Source: Rhynchospora pubera (taxonomy: Eukaryota > Streptophyta > Magnoliopsida > Poales > Cyperaceae). From it: a DNA stretch of 64,000 nucleotides. The DNA is taken from NCBI GenBank assembly GCA_028095005.1, contig CM051459.1:316326513-316390512 (forward strand). The letters run 5' to 3'. A program made the translations under genes and the position numbers. Positions 1-11,065 of this stretch are shown here, piece by piece. Numbering within the stretch: position 1 is the stretch's first letter; each line of letters starts with the position of its first letter. The notes under the pieces are model-generated. The model was not told the origin of the DNA and did not search any database. It saw nothing but the letters and a program-made list of their open reading frames with translations.

Positions 1-181
1 ATGATTAAAATGTTATCATAAATTTATAATTATTAAAATTTTAAAATATAATTTTTCGTGAATATTCTATGAATATAATTTCAATTAGTAGTATTCCAAA
101 CAATATCAAGAGAGTCTACATTTATTTAATAATAAAAAATGAAAGATGATCCTCATTCTTCAAAATAGCATCTGTTGAGGA
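1..181. other. AT-rich intergenic DNA
   Basis: No coding or repeat signal is visible. The last 8 bases (174-181, GTTGAGGA) are the left target-site duplication of the neighbouring MITE. Confidence 0.6.
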
Positions 182-369
182 CAGGGGCGGAGCTAAGTAT
201 AGTAAAAACTGGGCAAATGTCCCCTCCAATGTTCTCAAAGTAACTCTTAAAAATACAATAATTACATGCAAATTAGTTTGTTTTATTTAATTTGCCCCCC
301 TTAGAAATCTAAAATTTAAGCATGAGCATCATTTGCCCCCCTTGTCCTAAAACTCTGGCTCCGCCCCTG
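182..369. mobile_element. hAT-type MITE, 188 bp
   Basis: The element starts CAGGGGCGGAGC and ends with the reverse complement of that same 12-mer, giving perfect 12 bp terminal inverted repeats. Similarity continues inward with GGGCAAATG facing CATTTGCCC. It is flanked on both sides by the same 8 bp, GTTGAGGA (174-181 and 370-377), the duplication length typical of hAT transposases. There is no coding capacity, so movement would need a transposase from elsewhere. The perfect duplication suggests a fairly recent insertion. Confidence 0.85.
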
Positions 370-377
370 GTTGAGGA

Positions 378-3300
378 CTCTAGGGAAGTAAAGGGAAAAG
401 TGGAATAACTTTGGATGAAATATTTGGTTATTGTAGAGGACATGGACCACCCACTTGGATTAGAGAAATAGAGCCCTTCCATTGCTCCAGGAATGCCAGC
501 GAACCAAGCCCAGAATGTCTCTTGCAAATGGGACCCGGAACCTTTTCTAGCGTTGGGGCTGATTACTATCTCTGAGACGTGTCTCATAAATTGTCCCCAC
601 AATGTGCAGAGCAAAATGGGATTTTTGTGCAAAGGCTGTTTACTAATTATTACATATTTTGAAATTATATTTTCTTAAGTGAACCATATTCCGTCAAAAA
701 TATATGAGTGTTAGTAACTTAGTATGAAAACAGTGGGTGCATCTATGTTATGCTGGTATCGAGTGCGTATTCGATACCGATATTTATCCGATACTCCACA
801 TAGCGAATCCGAATATTTTAATCGTTTGACTAATTGATACTCGTATTGGATGCACCACGTGACGAACTCGATTATTTTAAATTCTAAAATATAAAAAATT
901 TGATGGGACTTTTAATAAAAATAAAAATTTCATATCTCATCATATTTAATGATATATATATCATTAATGAAATATTGGATTGAAACAAAAAAAAATGAGG
1001 AATTTTAAAAATTTCATATATACCAAGTCTCATCATATTTAAAGAAGTTAAAATATATAAATATCGCCACATCCATATGGGAAGTTTCTCAAAATTTTCA
1101 TATTAGCGCACCCGCATTGTACCGAATACGATATCTGTACCCGTATTCATGCAATATAGAGAGGTACATAACCGTACATTAAACAAGAGCACCCGACTGA
1201 TACAATGACCCGGACGGCCGGACCCTTTGTGGGGTTCACGAATGCATTGACTGTTGGAGCCCCACCAATATTTTTTATATTCAAAATTCAATTGAGCTAA
1301 AAATAAATTCATAAAGGTCAATTTTTTTTTTCATTTTTCAATAAAGAGGTACTAAGACTTCTGTTTTCTCAACAAAAGTAAAACTGTGTATTTATGGTCT
1401 TCGCCCACAATTGTGATTGCTTTATTCTACTTTTTCAAAGAAAAACTTAAGCGGTCTTGGTCAAGTAGTTGATTCCGGGAAAGAGAAAGGTAGTCTAGAA
1501 TTTGGACATTGATTAATTGACTAAACACTAAAAGTAAAAGGTTTTGCTTAGACAAAACACAAGATCCATAATAGTATAGGGGTTTAACTTTCTATCTTTT
1601 AGTTGAGTTTTATTAGAGCAATTTATACAAAATTTCATAAAAACTAAAAAAAAAAACCAATAGGTTGGTATACTTCATGAGTGAAAACACCTACCAGTAC
1701 ATGTGCATACTTTCAAATCATCAAGTACCCTAATTATTTTGGACAAAATAGCAAAACAATTCCCCGTTTAATTCTCAATTCTAAGCTTAAAAAAATAGAT
1801 ACTAATATGTAATAACGACTATTCATCACTTATTCAACACATATCCATGCATGATGGGCACATGCACGGTATCAGAAAATGAAAAAGAAAAAGAAAAAGA
1901 ATGCATAATTCAACAAAATACACTCTTGGCAACATAGATGATTATAAAAATAGTACTTACATCTCGTTATACATCAAAAACTAAAAACATGCATTAATAA
2001 GTTCAAACTAAAAATATCAATATATGCATTCAAATTACAAAAAAAAACTCTAATTCTGAAATGAAGTAAAAAAAAAATTACTGAATAGCGATATAAAAAA
2101 ATTACTGAATAATTTATTTTCCGTCAACGCACGTAGACTTTTTTTTTCTGTAAATGCCCTAGATACATGTTTGTCTAAATTATCACCTTCACGCGTTTAC
2201 AAAGTTAGACATAGTCTTGTTAAATATTAAAAAAAAAATGAATATGTAGAAGCATGCTTTTGTCAACCGAAATAAAGTTAATGTGAGTATAAACTAATTA
2301 TTTAATCAATTTTGAAGCATTGATATATAATGATGTTTGGTAATTTGGCGAAGTTTGTAGATGAAGTACCTTGAACATATATAATATTGAACGTGAATTA
2401 AAAATTAAAACTATTTTTATTTGAAGACCAAAATATCCTTTTGTATTATGTTTGTAATGTGATGATGATTTTTATGTAAAAAAAATTAGAAATAATCGAC
2501 ATTATAAATAAAAATAATAACACCCGGAACTAATAATAATACATAATTTGTACCTTATTGCAAAGAATATTTTTCAGAATAAAATTAGAGTTCAGATCTA
2601 ATGTACTAAAAATTTATACATCTTTAATTCATTATTACTATCGAACACAAATAATTTTATTGCACATTACAGGATGTTTAACTTTGTTGAAGTAGAACTT
2701 AATCTTAAATCAAATAAAAATTTGTACCAAAATTGTATAAAATTAATTTTCAAACTTTCAATTTTTTGATATATATTGGAATCTGCACCTACCCTATTTG
2801 GATTTACCATATAAAATGACTAAAAACATTAAGAAACACAAAGAAGTTGAAAAATGGGAGTCTGAAAGGGAGGAGGTGGCAGCGTCAGATGGATGACACG
2901 GAAACAACTCAACCAAATGAGCTGGTTGGCTGAATGGCAGGCAACTCCACGCCATCGTTGTACTGTTCCCTTGTCAAAACTATTATTGCCACTCCTTGCT
3001 TTCCAAGAAAATTAATTGCACGTCCCATTCTGAAAAAACATCGGTGGTGCATGCTTGATGCCAAACTCACGAGTCAGAAGTACTCAGTTTGTTCTCTTCT
3101 CCTCTCCAGTCTTGCAGTCTCCAATGGAGTTCGGTAGCGAAAAAAAAATTATATGGAATGTATGAGGAATATAAAAATTTTAATTTGGTAAACTTTCTAA
3201 TAGATATTTTCAAATTAACATCAATATACAAACTTACGAACAAACTTTCTTCCCTCTATATACTGGAATTATTAAAGCACCAAAGCGGATAAAAGTTCAC

Positions 3301-3902
3301 AAAATTTTGTATCCTCTTCAATTTTACTTGCTGCATTTTAGATATATAATAAATTAAAGGACATCAAACTTAATTCTTCTCTAATTAAGAAAGATCAAGA
3401 CCGACCAGTCTAAAGTTAACTGATAAAAATTTGTTTCGAAGTTCATTATGTTGTGTGATTGAGATGATGGAGATCCCAGATGGCAACAGAGAAACACTTC
3501 TTAAATTTCGTAATATATCTCTATCAATACATATATTAAATTATATAAAATATTGGCACATTCATATACACATTAAAAGTCCTTTCGAGGACCGCATTCA
3601 TATCATATTTTCAATGTCGCAAGGAGATTTCATTATGTAATCATAATACTTTTTTTATTGAATGTTTTATATTAGAAAATTAGAACTGATTCAAATATAT
3701 ATATATAGTTCTAGCACAACGGAAAAGATCTCAGATCAATCTTTTCATGACATCGTCTCTTATGCTTTTGCATAAGTTTCTATATGCCATAATAAAAATA
3801 AAATTACTAACATAAAAATATGACTTTTATGAGTTTCTATTCCGATAACAACAGAAACTGATTTACATTAGGTATGTTTGGCAACTGATGAATAGCAAAT
3901 TT
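378..3902. other. AT-rich intergenic DNA
   Basis: No supported gene. Around 730-1200 there is a patch of repeated GATACC/GTATCC-type words (TCGAGTGCGTATTCGATACC near 759; CGCACCCGCATTGTACCGAATACG near 1107) that may be a decayed repeat, but no clean ends or duplication were found. Short ORFs here have no recognisable domain. The last bases before 3903 are the left flank of the copia element. Confidence 0.5.
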
Positions 3903-4315
3903 TGTAAGAAATTAAGGAAAAATATTTGAACACAGAGATTTAACGAGGTTCAGCACCAACTTGGTGCCTACGTCCTCACGCACACACGCCTCTCTCATTT
4001 TTTTTATTGATTTTCTGGTTAATTGTTACATGGAGAAAATGAATAATAAATAGGAAAACTATCCTATAGAAGCACACACCCCCTTTCCATAATTCTCCAT
4101 TATTTCTTTCTTTATTTGTTACATTTGACATTTTATTTACAAGGAAACTATCCCAACATACTAGAACCACACCCCTGGACGTGTCATACACGTATTTCCA
4201 ACTTTGGTGCAGCCTGGACCTTTCCTTGTATGAAAAACGCGTCTGTTCTGCCAACCATTCGGCTGGACCTGGCTGAACACCTGGCCGAATGGACTATTTT
4301 CAACACTTTCCAACA
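3903..4315 (-). repeat. 3' LTR of copia element
   Basis: 413 bp, starting TG and ending CA. It matches 8582-8993 over its whole length with about 8 substitutions (7 of them transitions) and one base-run indel. It holds the conserved copia-type R/U5 block (on the minus strand GGACGTAGGC ... CTCGTTAAATC). Its U3 side holds three TTCGG/CCGAA half-sites arranged as an imperfect palindrome, CCATTCGGC ... GCCGAATGG in complement form. Confidence 0.92.
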
Positions 4316-4327
4316 CTCCCCCTCAAG
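4316..4327 (-). other. Polypurine tract of copia element
   Basis: On the minus strand CTTGAGGGGGAG lies directly before the 3' LTR (TGTTGG). It overlaps the end of the pol reading frame, which stops at 4325-4323. This fixes the inner LTR border at 4315. Confidence 0.88.
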
Positions 4328-7300
4328 TTGGTATGTACAGATCTGTCATACCTAACTTGCTAATCACATTCTTGAAGGCATTGCTTGTTACCCCCTTAGT
4401 CAAAATGTCAGCCAGTTGATTTTCTGATTTCACAAACTTCAACTGGATAATCTTCAAGTCTATACTTTGCTTGAGGAAATGCCTATTGACTCCAATGTGT
4501 TTGGTTCTGTCATGTTGAACAGGGTTGTGAGACATATCAATTGCTGCCTTGTTGTCCACGCATAAGGTCATAGCTCCCCCTGACTCGAACCCGAGTTCTC
4601 TCATGAGTTTCCTTATCCATAGCAATTCACACACACCCTTCACAACACCAATGAGTTCTGCTTCTGCGCTTGAAAGAGCCACTACCCCTTGCTTCTTACT
4701 TCGCCATGTAACAAGATTCCCTCCTACAAAAGCGAAATATCCAGAAGTTGACTTTCTGTCAGAGATACTACCTGCCCAATCAGCATCTGTGTAACCCATG
4801 ATGTCAAGGTGTCCATTCCTTTTGAAGTGTATACCTTTTCCTGGTGTACCCTTTAAATATCTAATAATTCTCATTACTGCTTCCATGTGAGCTTCACTTG
4901 GGTTGTGCATGAACTGGCTTACCAGACTTACAGCAAAGGCTATATCAGGTCGTGTGTGAGACAAGTAGATTAGCTTACCTACCAATCTTTGATATCCTTC
5001 CTTATTGGTTGGTACCTGATCAGGAAACTCTCCCAACTTCTCATTTTGTACCACTGGTGTGTCTGCAGGACGACAGTCTAACATACCCACTTCAGCCAAC
5101 AAGTCTAGGATGTATTTCCTCTGAGATAGAACTATCCCTCCACTAGATCGAGCCACCTCAATTCCAAGAAAATATTTCAGTCCTCCCAGATTTTTCATTT
5201 CAAATTCCTTTGAGAGCTTCTCCTCAAGTCTTTGGATTTCCTCTGAATCATCACCTGTAATTATCATATCATCAACATAGATAATTAAAACTGTTAGTTT
5301 TTCATATCTCCTTTTGTAAAACAAAGTGTGATCTGATTCTCCCTGGATAAATCCATATTTCCTCATTGCTTGACAAAATCTTCCAAACCAGGCCCGTGGA
5401 GACTGTTTCAACCCATACAGGGCTTTTCTCAATCTGCACACCTTATTTTCTGGACCATTCGGGCTACCATTCGGCCTGCCCCTGGCCGAACAGTCAGCCG
5501 AACAGAGGTTATTTTTGTCTTGATTTCTCATGTTGAATGCCCTTAGCTCATCAAATCCTGGTGGTAGCTCCATATAGATTTCTTCTTCTAGATCTCCATG
5601 TAAGAATGCATTCTTCACATCAAATTGGTGGAGTGGCCAGTCTAAATTAGCTGCAAGAGACAACAACACTCGAATTGTGTTTAGTTTTGCAACAGGGAAA
5701 AACGTCTCCTGATAATCAATCCCATACGTTTGAGTATATCCTTTAGCAACTAACCTAGCCTTGTATCTCTCAATGTTACCATTTACACCATACTTAATTG
5801 TGAATACCCACTTACATCCTACTGGTTTCTTACCATTTGGCAATTTTTCTAAAGTCCAAGTTTCATTCTTATAAAGGGCTTTCATCTCTTCATTCATTGC
5901 TTCTAACCATTTGGAATCACCAAGAGCTTCATTCACATTTCTAGGTATAGGTACATTCAACATTTGATCACTGAACTTTCTTAGTGGTTCTGGTAGTCCT
6001 TTAGTGGTAACAAAATTTGCAATCGGGTATACAACCTCCTTACTTGTCCCATCTTCAGGTACATACCTCTTTGGTGGTTTACCACGATTGTGCCGTGGAG
6101 GAAGTACATATCTAGAGTTAGAACCACTTACCTCAGGAGTGTCCTCTGGAGATGCTAAGGGCTGTGGGCGGTCAGTCTGTATCACTTCTTCCTCCACTTC
6201 TTCTTCCTCTGCATCTAGACCATCATGTGAGTCAAATCCAGCAGTAAATTCAGATTCCCTTAGCTGTTCGGCCCAATCTGTGAGCCGTTCGGTCTCCTGT
6301 TCGGCCGAATGACCAGCCGAATGACCATGTTCCTCTGTTTGTTCACCCTGTTCGGTCCGAGTTGGAGCTGTCTCGGTCCGAGTTCTGGCCAAAATAGCAT
6401 CGATTTCTGTCTGTTCGGCCACACGTTCGGCCGAATGACCAGCCGAATGGCCAACCAAGTCAACAAAAAATTCGTGTTCTCTCAGTATTGGGCACCCATA
6501 CATCTCATATGTCTCTTCCCCTTCCTGACATCATTGATTCCTTTCACTTTCATTCTTCCCCTGAGAGGAATTCTTGGTGTCTTGATAAAAAGGTTTGCTT
6601 TCCAAGAATGTGACATCCATGGTGACATACCATCTTTGAGACTTTGGGTCATAACATCTATACCCTTTCTGATTTGTTCCAACTCCTAACGAGACACACT
6701 TCACTGCACATGGATCAAGTTTGGTCCTATTGTTCTTCTGGATATGCACATATGCTACACACCCAAAGGTTTTTGGTGGCAAACTCAAGACAGAAGGAAT
6801 GGAATGAAATGTGCTAAGTTTTTTCAAGGGTGTCTGGTACTTATTAATTATTGAAGGTAACCTATTTATGGTATACACTGCCATCATAATAGCACAATCC
6901 CAAAACTTTTGCGGTACATTATTCTCAAACATTAATGCCCTCGCAGTTTCAAGGATATGCCTATTTTTCCTCTCAGCTACCCCGTTCTGTTGTGGTGTCC
7001 CAACACAAGTTGTTTCATGAATAATTCCTTTTTTCTTGAAAAAATCTCCTAGTTTTTTATTCACAAATTCACCCCCGTTATCACTTCTAAACATTTTTAT
7101 GCAAGTTTCAAATTGAGTTTGTACCATGATATGAAAATTCTCAAAAACCTCCCTTACTTCTTTTTTTTTCTTTAGCAAATAAGACCATGTCATTCTAGTG
7201 CAGTCATCAACAAACAACACAAAATACTTGTATCCAAAGGTAGACTCAATCGGAGAAGGTCCCCAAACATCAGAATGAATCAAATCAAAGGGCTTATCAC

Positions 7301-8204
7301 ATTTATTCAAACTAATATTATAGGTCACACGATGACTTTTAGCTCTCACACAAGTTTCACAATGAAATTTTGATAAATCCACCCCACAAAACAAATCCGG
7401 TAAAATTTTTCTCATATAACCAAAAGATGGGTGTCCTAACCGCTTATGCCATGTCCAGATTTTTTCTTCCAAACTTGAACTTCTACTTGCTAAGTTAGTT
7501 CTCCCAATCTTGAGATCTTCTAAGTGATACAGACGACCCCTTTTAGTACCACGCCCAATAATCTCCTTCGTGAGGACATCCTGGAAAATACAGAAATCAG
7601 GAAACATTAGAACCACACGGTTCAATTCCTCCGTTATTTGCCCAATTGAAATCAATCTATTTGTCAAGGAGGGTACATGCAGAGTGTTATGAAGAATTAA
7701 AGAAGGTGAAATCTCTATATTTCCTGCCCCTTTTACTGGGTATTCAAAACCATTTGCATTATAGATGTTTTTCACTCTCGGTTTCCTGGTTTCTTTAAAA
7801 TCCTTTATGTCAAATGTCATATGGTCTGTAGCCCCAGAATCAATTACCCAATCCAAATGACGACTTGTGAGTAGAGACATACCTTGACCGGACGTGTTAC
7901 CTATCAAACCTGCATTATGATTAGTGGAGTTGATTTCTCGGGCTGCACACAGCTGCGCCCAACCCGCACTGCTCTCTACCAGGTCATTTGGGCTGACTCC
8001 ATCCTCTGTTTGGCTGTCTGATGCCACTGTTCTGCCTCCTGTTCGGCTTGCTCCAGCCGAACAGTCAGCCGAATGGTCGGTTTTCGCCTCATTGGTTGCG
8101 CTGTTCGACACCATACTCGCCTGAGACATTCTCTGCATCTTTCCTTTTTTTTCCTTTGAACCATTTTGGATAGCCCACAATATCAAAGCATGTGTCACGC
8201 CCAT
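4323..8204 (-). pseudogene. Copia pol: protease, integrase, RT, RNase H
   Basis: Domains in order on the minus strand: aspartic protease with WVIDSGATDHM; GAG-pre-integrase zinc region (WHKRLGHPS, CETCVRAK); integrase core with DLIHSDVWGP, SDNGGEF and the following E; reverse transcriptase with DVKNAFLHGDL and the catalytic YVDDM; RNase H with YTDADWAG, SSAEAELIG and TKHIGVNRHF. One in-frame TGA at 6533-6531 separates integrase from RT; reading resumes in the same frame directly after it. The RT carries an unusual stretch of about 35 residues (encoded around 5430-5540, including CSADCSARGRPNGSPNG) between PPGF and KVCRLRKALYGLK, built from TTCGG/CCGAA motifs. A similar Ala/Ser/His-rich linker precedes RT (HSAGHSAE repeats, 6264-6455). 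Gag is in another frame. The element is therefore not autonomous as it stands. Confidence 0.92.
6264..6455. repeat. Cluster of TTCGGCCGAA-type palindromic motifs inside pol
   Basis: About ten TTCGG or CCGAA half-sites occur in 190 bp, including two full TTCGGCCGAA palindromes. Related clusters lie at 4255-4292 and 8933-8970 (LTRs), 5455-5506 (inside RT), 8040-8080 (start of pol) and 8481-8520 (leader). The surrounding DNA of the window lacks this motif. Confidence 0.85.
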
Positions 8205-8454
8205 GCCCGCTTATTCCACATTGGGTGCATTTCAGTTTTGTTTTGTCCTGATAGTTAGCACTAGAGGTACCTTTAGTATGCATAACCATGGAATCTTGAT
8301 GTGTGACTTTATTGCCTTTGAGTATGACGACTTGCCTAGAGACCTCCATGAGTTGGGTTTGGACTGCCATGAGTTGAGTTATTTGGGCTTGTTGGGCAAT
8401 CACCAATTCTGTTAATTTCTCAAGGATAATTTTGGTTTCGGTTTCGTTGGTCAT
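8089..8454 (-). pseudogene. Copia gag, internally deleted
   Basis: The frame starts at an ATG at 8454 (MTNETETK) and ends at 8089. It codes for a short helical N-terminus rich in Q and L, then a zinc knuckle of CCHC type, CTQCGISGHGRDTC, followed by GYPKWF. Gag of copia elements packages RNA in the virus-like particle. Normal copia gag proteins have some 200-300 residues between these two parts (the UBN2-type gag domain); here only about 75 residues separate start and zinc knuckle, so the main body is missing. An A8 run (complement of 8145-8152) just after the knuckle is the likely site of the frame change to pol. Confidence 0.8.
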
Positions 8455-8569
8455 GGCTGAGTTTTGCACTATTTTTGGGTCTGTTCGGCTATGTGTTCGG
8501 CCGAACAGTAGGCCGAATGGTCTGTTTCTAGTTGATTTTTGGTTTAGTTTAGGTCTCGGAACGAACCAC

Positions 8570-8581
8570 GCTCTGATACCA
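8570..8581 (-). other. Primer binding site (initiator-Met tRNA)
   Basis: On the minus strand the 12 bases TGGTATCAGAGC follow the end of the 5' LTR directly. This is the sequence complementary to the 3' end of plant initiator methionine tRNA used by most copia elements to prime minus-strand DNA synthesis. Confidence 0.93.
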
Positions 8582-8993
8582 TGTAAGAAATTAAGGAAAA
8601 ACATTTGAACACAGAGATTTAACGAGGTTCAGCACCAACTTGGTGCCTACGTCCTCACGCACACACGCCTCTCTCCTTTTTTTATTGATTTTCTGGTTAA
8701 TTGTTACATAGAGAAAATGAATAATAAATAGGAAAACTATCCTATAGAGGCACACACCCCCTTTCCATAATTCCCCATTATTTCTTTCTTTATTTGTTAC
8801 ATTTGACATTTTATTTACAAGAAAACTATCCCAACATACTAGAACCACACCCCTGGACGTGCCATACACGTATTTCCAACTTTGGTGCAGCCTGGACCTT
8901 TCCTTGTATGAAAAACGCGTCTGTTCTGCCAACCATTCGGCTGGACCTGGCCGAACACCTGGCCGAATGGACTATTTTCAACACTTTCCAACA
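8582..8993 (-). repeat. 5' LTR of copia element
   Basis: 412 bp partner of 3903-4315. On the minus strand it runs TGTTGGAAAG ... TTTCTTACA and is followed directly by the primer binding site. Unusually, homology to the other end of the element continues to the right of this LTR for another 33 bp (see the entry at 8994-9026). Confidence 0.92.
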
Positions 8994-9026
8994 CTCCCCC
9001 TCAAGTTGGTATGTACAGATCTGTCA
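8994..9026 (-). mobile_element. Orphan copia 3' internal tail upstream of the 5' LTR
   Basis: These 33 bp repeat 4316-4348 exactly: on the minus strand they hold the codons for the last polyprotein residues (MTDLYIPT and stop) and the polypurine tract. Such sequence belongs before a 3' LTR, not before a 5' LTR. It suggests that the 8582-8993 LTR was also the 3' LTR of a second copy, now lost, or that the element integrated as an LTR-shared tandem. The copy stops abruptly at 9026 and unique sequence follows. Confidence 0.75.
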
Positions 9027-9147
9027 ATTCGTAGACTTGATCTTACTCCAACTCTAGAATGGCTTTCTTGTGACGGAATCTATAAGCTAACTCTATCTGG
9101 CGCACTCCAATTCGTATAAGCTAATTGAAAGATTTCAACTCACACTA
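9027..9147. other. Intergenic DNA between the copia fragment and an inverted-repeat region
   Basis: Short unique sequence. A TATAAGCTAA word occurs twice (near 9081 and 9114). Nothing else is recognised. Confidence 0.4.
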
Positions 9148-11065
9148 TGTTTGGTTTTTGGGAAGAGGATGGAAAGGAAAGAAAAATATAAAAGGGAAGG
9201 GAATGGAAATATGATGGAATGGAAAATTATTTACATCTATTTGTTTGGTTAATTATTGAAAGGAAAGGAAAATAATTAACCTTCCCTTTTTTCTCTTGTT
9301 TGGATGATCAAATTAACATGAGGTAAAAATATGAGTAATTAATAACAAATTACCATTATGACCATGGAATGTCCGTTTTTAAGAGAGACGTTTTTTATAT
9401 ACTTTGGCGCTACTGCAGTGCTCGCAAGAACTAACCTATACCAGTAACCGGTATATGTTACTGTATTATACGTCTATACCCCCATTGTAGTTTCATTTGC
9501 AAAAAAAAAAAAAAGAAGCAGTCGCATAATAGAGTGCATGAGATCATATTTTTGTCGTCCTGATATCCAAAGTTCAAAAATCAAATCAAATTACATGATT
9601 GCTCAGAGAACAGCAAGAACCCATATACATGCAACTACATAATATGTTTTAACGTGTTGGAAATACAACAGCCAAGTTAAAGCATAAGTCAAAATTTACA
9701 AAAATCGACTACTGCTCTTCACTTTTTCATGTCTACTTTAAACAACTAGCTTCATAGCAACTTCATACAAACTAAGAACAAACAAATAAATCCAGTCTGT
9801 TTGATTCTAGCTCAACTTTTTATCATAAACGGGTCATTAGAAATAGTGCCACAAGTCACAAACCATACAGCATAGACATCCTATGTAACCTGTACCAGTA
9901 CATGTTACTGCACAAATAATAATAAGATTTATATAGCTGTACTATCCTTCACTTTCCAGCATAAATAATGCATTAAAGAACTTGTTCTGTTTCAAGCACA
10001 AAACCGTTGCCAAAATTTCAGCAAATAATAAGGTTAATAGAAAATCCAAACAACAGTACAAACCATACAATGCAAAAATTAAAATAAAGAACTTATGGCA
10101 TAACATTAAATTAAATATACTCAAACCTTTATCGAAGCTAGGCTTTTCTGTTTTTGTATAAAAAAGAAAAAAAAATTACTTAACAGAAAGTAGAATAGGA
10201 TACTGGTAGAACTAATTAACCTATTGAAAAATTAAAAGAATTGATAAAGATTAGCGAACCATACTTGGACCCATTGCCAGTGTGTTCGTCTCTTGACAGT
10301 GTAGATATACTGTGTGTTCGTCTCCTGACAAGATAAATAATTTGAACTTGAAGCAATCCAGCATTTACCAAGAGATTTTAAGTGCATTAAATTTGAAAAT
10401 TAATAACTCATGAACAATCAACATGCCCTTAATCGGAAATAATGAATTGAAATGTGCTCTAAAGCGTAGATTGAGGCATTGAATAACTTTTTAAAGTCTT
10501 AATTTAAGATGGCATCAACTTCTAATGTGTTTAAAGTCTGAATACTTGAACCAACAGTTAAACCATGGATCGCCATCCACTGAAGGAAACCATGCATCAA
10601 TCAATTGGTGGGAAGACCAACAAATTAATAACGAAGGGAAAACCTAGAATAAAAAGAAGTAAATTGAAAATTGAAAATTACCCGAGCAAGCTAAAAATTA
10701 GCTGCGCAAGCAAACCCTAACTGTTGAAAATGGAAGGAAGGCGTGCTTATTTATAGATCAATCGGCAGAAATTTCTTCCACAGATGGGAATGGCGCGCCA
10801 AAAGGAGAGTCGGTGAAGATCTTGGCTCCAATCGCAAAGGAATCGCGAGGGCATCTTGGTCCAGCGAAATCCTTCGATTTTCTTTCTCTTCTCGTTACAC
10901 CCCGATTCGGAGGGGAAGATTTTAGCATAGGATGGAAAAAGATCGAAGGAAAGATATTTCCGTCGGTTAATTTTTTTCCTTCGTAAAATTTGATAACCAA
11001 ACGGGGTAACGATGGAATTTTCCTTCCCTTCGCTGATTTTCCTTCCGTTTACCGAAAACCAAACA
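9148..11065. mobile_element. Possible 1.9 kb inverted-repeat element
   Basis: The left end reads TGTTTGGTTTTTGGGAAGAGG and the right end, in complement, TGTTTGGTTTTCGGTAAACGG. Both arms then continue with purine-rich GGAAAGGAAAA-type sequence and a second GTTTGGTTA word about 90-100 bp in. The arms are imperfect and no target duplication was found, so class is unknown. A short local repeat (GTGTTCGTCTC.TGACA) lies at about 10280-10330. An alternative view is that this is a transcribed locus, because a good minus-strand TATA box lies inside it. Confidence 0.35.
10748..10755 (-). promoter_or_regulatory. Candidate TATA box, minus strand
   Basis: TATAAATA on the minus strand. About 30 bp downstream the sequence becomes leader-like (TTAGGGTTTGC, a word common in plant 5' UTRs), and a possible splice donor (CGGGTAATT) follows near 10682. 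No coding exon was recognised downstream, so the product, if any, is unknown. Confidence 0.3.

Larger units (their letters stand above)
3903..8993 (-). mobile_element. Ty1/copia LTR retrotransposon, damaged
   Basis: Transcription order runs from right to left. Order on the minus strand: 5' LTR (8993-8582), initiator-Met tRNA primer binding site (8581-8570), short gag (8454-8089), protease, integrase, reverse transcriptase and RNase H (about 8200-4323), polypurine tract (4327-4316), 3' LTR (4315-3903). Protease-integrase before RT defines the copia superfamily. The LTRs differ at about 8 substitutions and one T-run indel in about 412 bp by manual comparison, so the element is young. It is nonetheless defective: gag lacks its main domain, gag and pol are out of frame, and a stop lies between integrase and RT. 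No clear 5 bp target-site duplication is seen (AATTT on the left; ATTCG after the homologous block on the right). Confidence 0.93.

Noticed and set aside
3903..4348. LTR border at 4348, giving longer LTRs ending CTGTCA
   Set aside because: The polypurine tract and pol stop codon lie between 4316 and 4327, so the true LTR must end at 4315. The longer homology is explained better by a tandem remnant.
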